Assembly: GCF_004343605.1 (NCBI RefSeq)
Contig: NZ_POSF01000019.1
Span: forward strand, 62,001 to 126,000
DNA length: 64,000 nucleotides
From: Dehalobacter sp. 12DCB1
GTDB taxonomy: Bacteria > Bacillota > Desulfitobacteriia > Desulfitobacteriales > Syntrophobotulaceae
Reading direction: 5' to 3'
Shown here piece by piece: positions 63,237 through 64,000 of this stretch. The notes beneath the pieces are model-generated. The model saw only the letters and a list, made by a program, of their open reading frames with translations. It did no database searches and was not told the DNA's origin. Position 1 is the first letter of the stretch. The number at the start of each line of letters is the position of its first letter. The translations under genes were made by a program, and so were the position numbers.

Positions 63237-63638
63237 TTACCAAATATAGCAGATAACTTCTCCACCTAAACCTTCATTGCGTGCCTGTCTGTCAGGCATG
63301 ATGCCTTTGGAGGTAGATATCACAGCAACGCCCAGACCTCCTAAGACTTTAGGAATCTGGTCTTTTTTCGCATAAACTCTTAAGCCGGGGCGGCTGATAC
63401 GTTTCAAGCCGGTGATGACTCTTTCCCGGTTAGGGCCGTACTTAAGGTATAGTCTCAAGACCCCCTGTTTATTGTCATCAATATATTCATAATCCTTGAT
63501 AAAGCCTTCCTGTTTCAATAGTTCGGCCAGAGCCTTCTTAATGCTTGAAGCAGGTATTTCAACTTTATCGTGGTAAACCATCCCGGCATTCCGGATCCGT
63601 GTCAGGAAATCGGCGATAGGATCTGATGTTATTGACAC
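63237..63638 (-). CDS. rpsH: 30S ribosomal protein S8
   Basis: 133 residues; [20 protein letters not shown] and the C-terminal [20 protein letters not shown] and GGEVICYIW. Start GTG 63638 with GGGGGAAA upstream. In enteric bacteria S8 represses the spc operon; whether it does here is unknown. Confidence 0.97.
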   Translation of the reverse strand: MSITSDPIADFLTRIRNAGMVYHDKVEIPASSIKKALAELLKQEGFIKDYEYIDDNKQGVLRLYLKYGPNRERVITGLKRISRPGLRVYAKKDQIPKVLGGLGVAVISTSKGIMPDRQARNEGLGGEVICYIW

Positions 63639-63666
63639 TTTTATTTCCCCCTTTCTCCAATAATGC

Positions 63667-63846
63667 TTACCAACTAGCCTTGGTTACACCAGGCAGCTCG
63701 CCTTTATAAGCCAGTTCTCTGAAGCATATCCTGCATATTCCAAATTTTCTCATGTAAGCGTGCGGACGGCCACAGATCTTGCAGCGGTTATGCACGCGTA
63801 CAGAATATTTTGGTTGGTGACGAACAATCATTGACGTCTTGGCCAT
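63667..63846 (-). CDS. rpsZ: 30S ribosomal protein S14, type Z
   Basis: 59 residues read from sequence: [20 protein letters not shown], then [20 protein letters not shown] and [19 protein letters not shown]. Four zinc cysteines (22, 25, 38, 41) mark the zinc-dependent form. ATG 63846 with AGGAGG upstream; 21 bp after rplE. Confidence 0.95.
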   Translation of the reverse strand: MAKTSMIVRHQPKYSVRVHNRCKICGRPHAYMRKFGICRICFRELAYKGELPGVTKASW

Positions 63847-63866
63847 ATCTTAAGCCTCCTTCATAT

Positions 63867-64000
63867 CTAGTCCTTAAACGGCATTCTGAATGCTTTAAGC
63901 AGTTCCTTTGCTTCTTCATCAGTGTTCGCCGTTGTCACAAAGACGATATCCATTCCTCTAATTTTATCAATTTTGTCAAAGTTGATTTCCGGGAATATCA
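63867..64000 (-). CDS. rplE: 50S ribosomal protein L5 (partial, C-terminus)
   Basis: The last 44 or so residues of L5 are visible: [37 protein letters not shown] and the end RMPFKD. The start lies past the window edge. Directly upstream of rpsZ in the spc operon. Confidence 0.93.
   Translation of the reverse strand, partial: IFPEINFDKIDKIRGMDIVFVTTANTDEEAKELLKAFRMPFKD

Overview
The window reads as the chromosome of an anaerobic, spore-forming, low-to-mid GC Firmicute, most like the Desulfitobacterium/Dehalobacter/Syntrophobotulus group of the Peptococcaceae. This is inferred from protein character and gene content: [FeFe]-hydrogenase maturation genes, a periplasmic-type [NiFe] hydrogenase with cytochrome b, a giant 2-hydroxyacyl-CoA dehydratase-type activase, the spore-cortex amidase CwlD beside rpsI, a type Z (zinc) S14, and AGGAGG Shine-Dalgarno (SD) sequences almost everywhere. 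No species can be fixed from the sequence alone.

Layout. 1-4.9 kb: the end of the c-di-AMP synthase cdaA, a MazG-like pyrophosphohydrolase, two tiny ORFs, then an esterase / acyltransferase / DUF6320 trio. 4.96-9.5 kb (minus): the H-cluster maturation operon, TM1266-type regulator - hydG - hydE - (aspA remnant) - hydF, behind a sigma-A promoter and a structured leader ending in a terminator. 10.5-18.1 kb: tRNA-Thr(CGT), PrsW protease, DUF378 protein, a DHA2 drug exporter, a lone AMP-binding C-domain protein, murC, a VanY-type lipoprotein, a HAD nucleotidase and nadE. 18.2 kb: three DnaA-box-like 9-mers. 18.5-22.3 kb (minus): argF-argG-argH. 22.4-28.5 kb (minus): Pit phosphate transporter with its DUF47 partner, and the 1424-residue CoA-activase. 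28.8-33.8 kb (plus): PspC/DUF5668 pair, then hydA-hydB-cytb-maturation protease behind a sigma-54 type promoter. 33.9-35.6 kb (minus): aminotransferase and IscU/NifU scaffold. 35.9-41.9 kb (plus): a 1654-residue alpha-2-macroglobulin-like protein and a MEMO-like lipoprotein. 42-46.6 kb (minus): argC-argJ-argB-argD. 46.9-52 kb (minus): secreted protein - ABC ATPase - permease - histidine kinase - response regulator. 52.3-64 kb (minus): cwlD, rpsI, rplM, truA and the spc/alpha ribosomal operon from rplQ back to the end of rplE.

How it works together. The two arginine operons cover the path from N-acetylglutamate to arginine (ArgJ recycles acetyl groups; no argA is seen). They share one promoter design, TTGAAT-N17-TATAAT with an ARG box over the -35, so an ArgR/AhrC repressor very probably co-controls them. 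The hydrogenase operon carries its own maturation endopeptidase but no hyp genes, while the HydEFG set serves an [FeFe] enzyme encoded elsewhere. The kinase/regulator pair lies downstream of a secreted protein and an ABC exporter, and three TAAACA repeats at exact 11-bp spacing in front of that operon suggest autoregulation.

Most notable observations: a deleted aspA remnant (start and tail kept, about 1.1 kb lost, one nonsense codon) between hydE and hydF; a leader with mutually exclusive terminator and antiterminator helices ahead of the hydrogenase maturation operon; a 194-bp inverted-repeat element built from 7-bp TTCGAA-like units inside the ribosomal alpha operon; no rpmD at its usual place; three 21-bp phased repeats before the macroglobulin gene; and a sigma-54 promoter with an upstream 17-bp palindrome for the [NiFe] hydrogenase.
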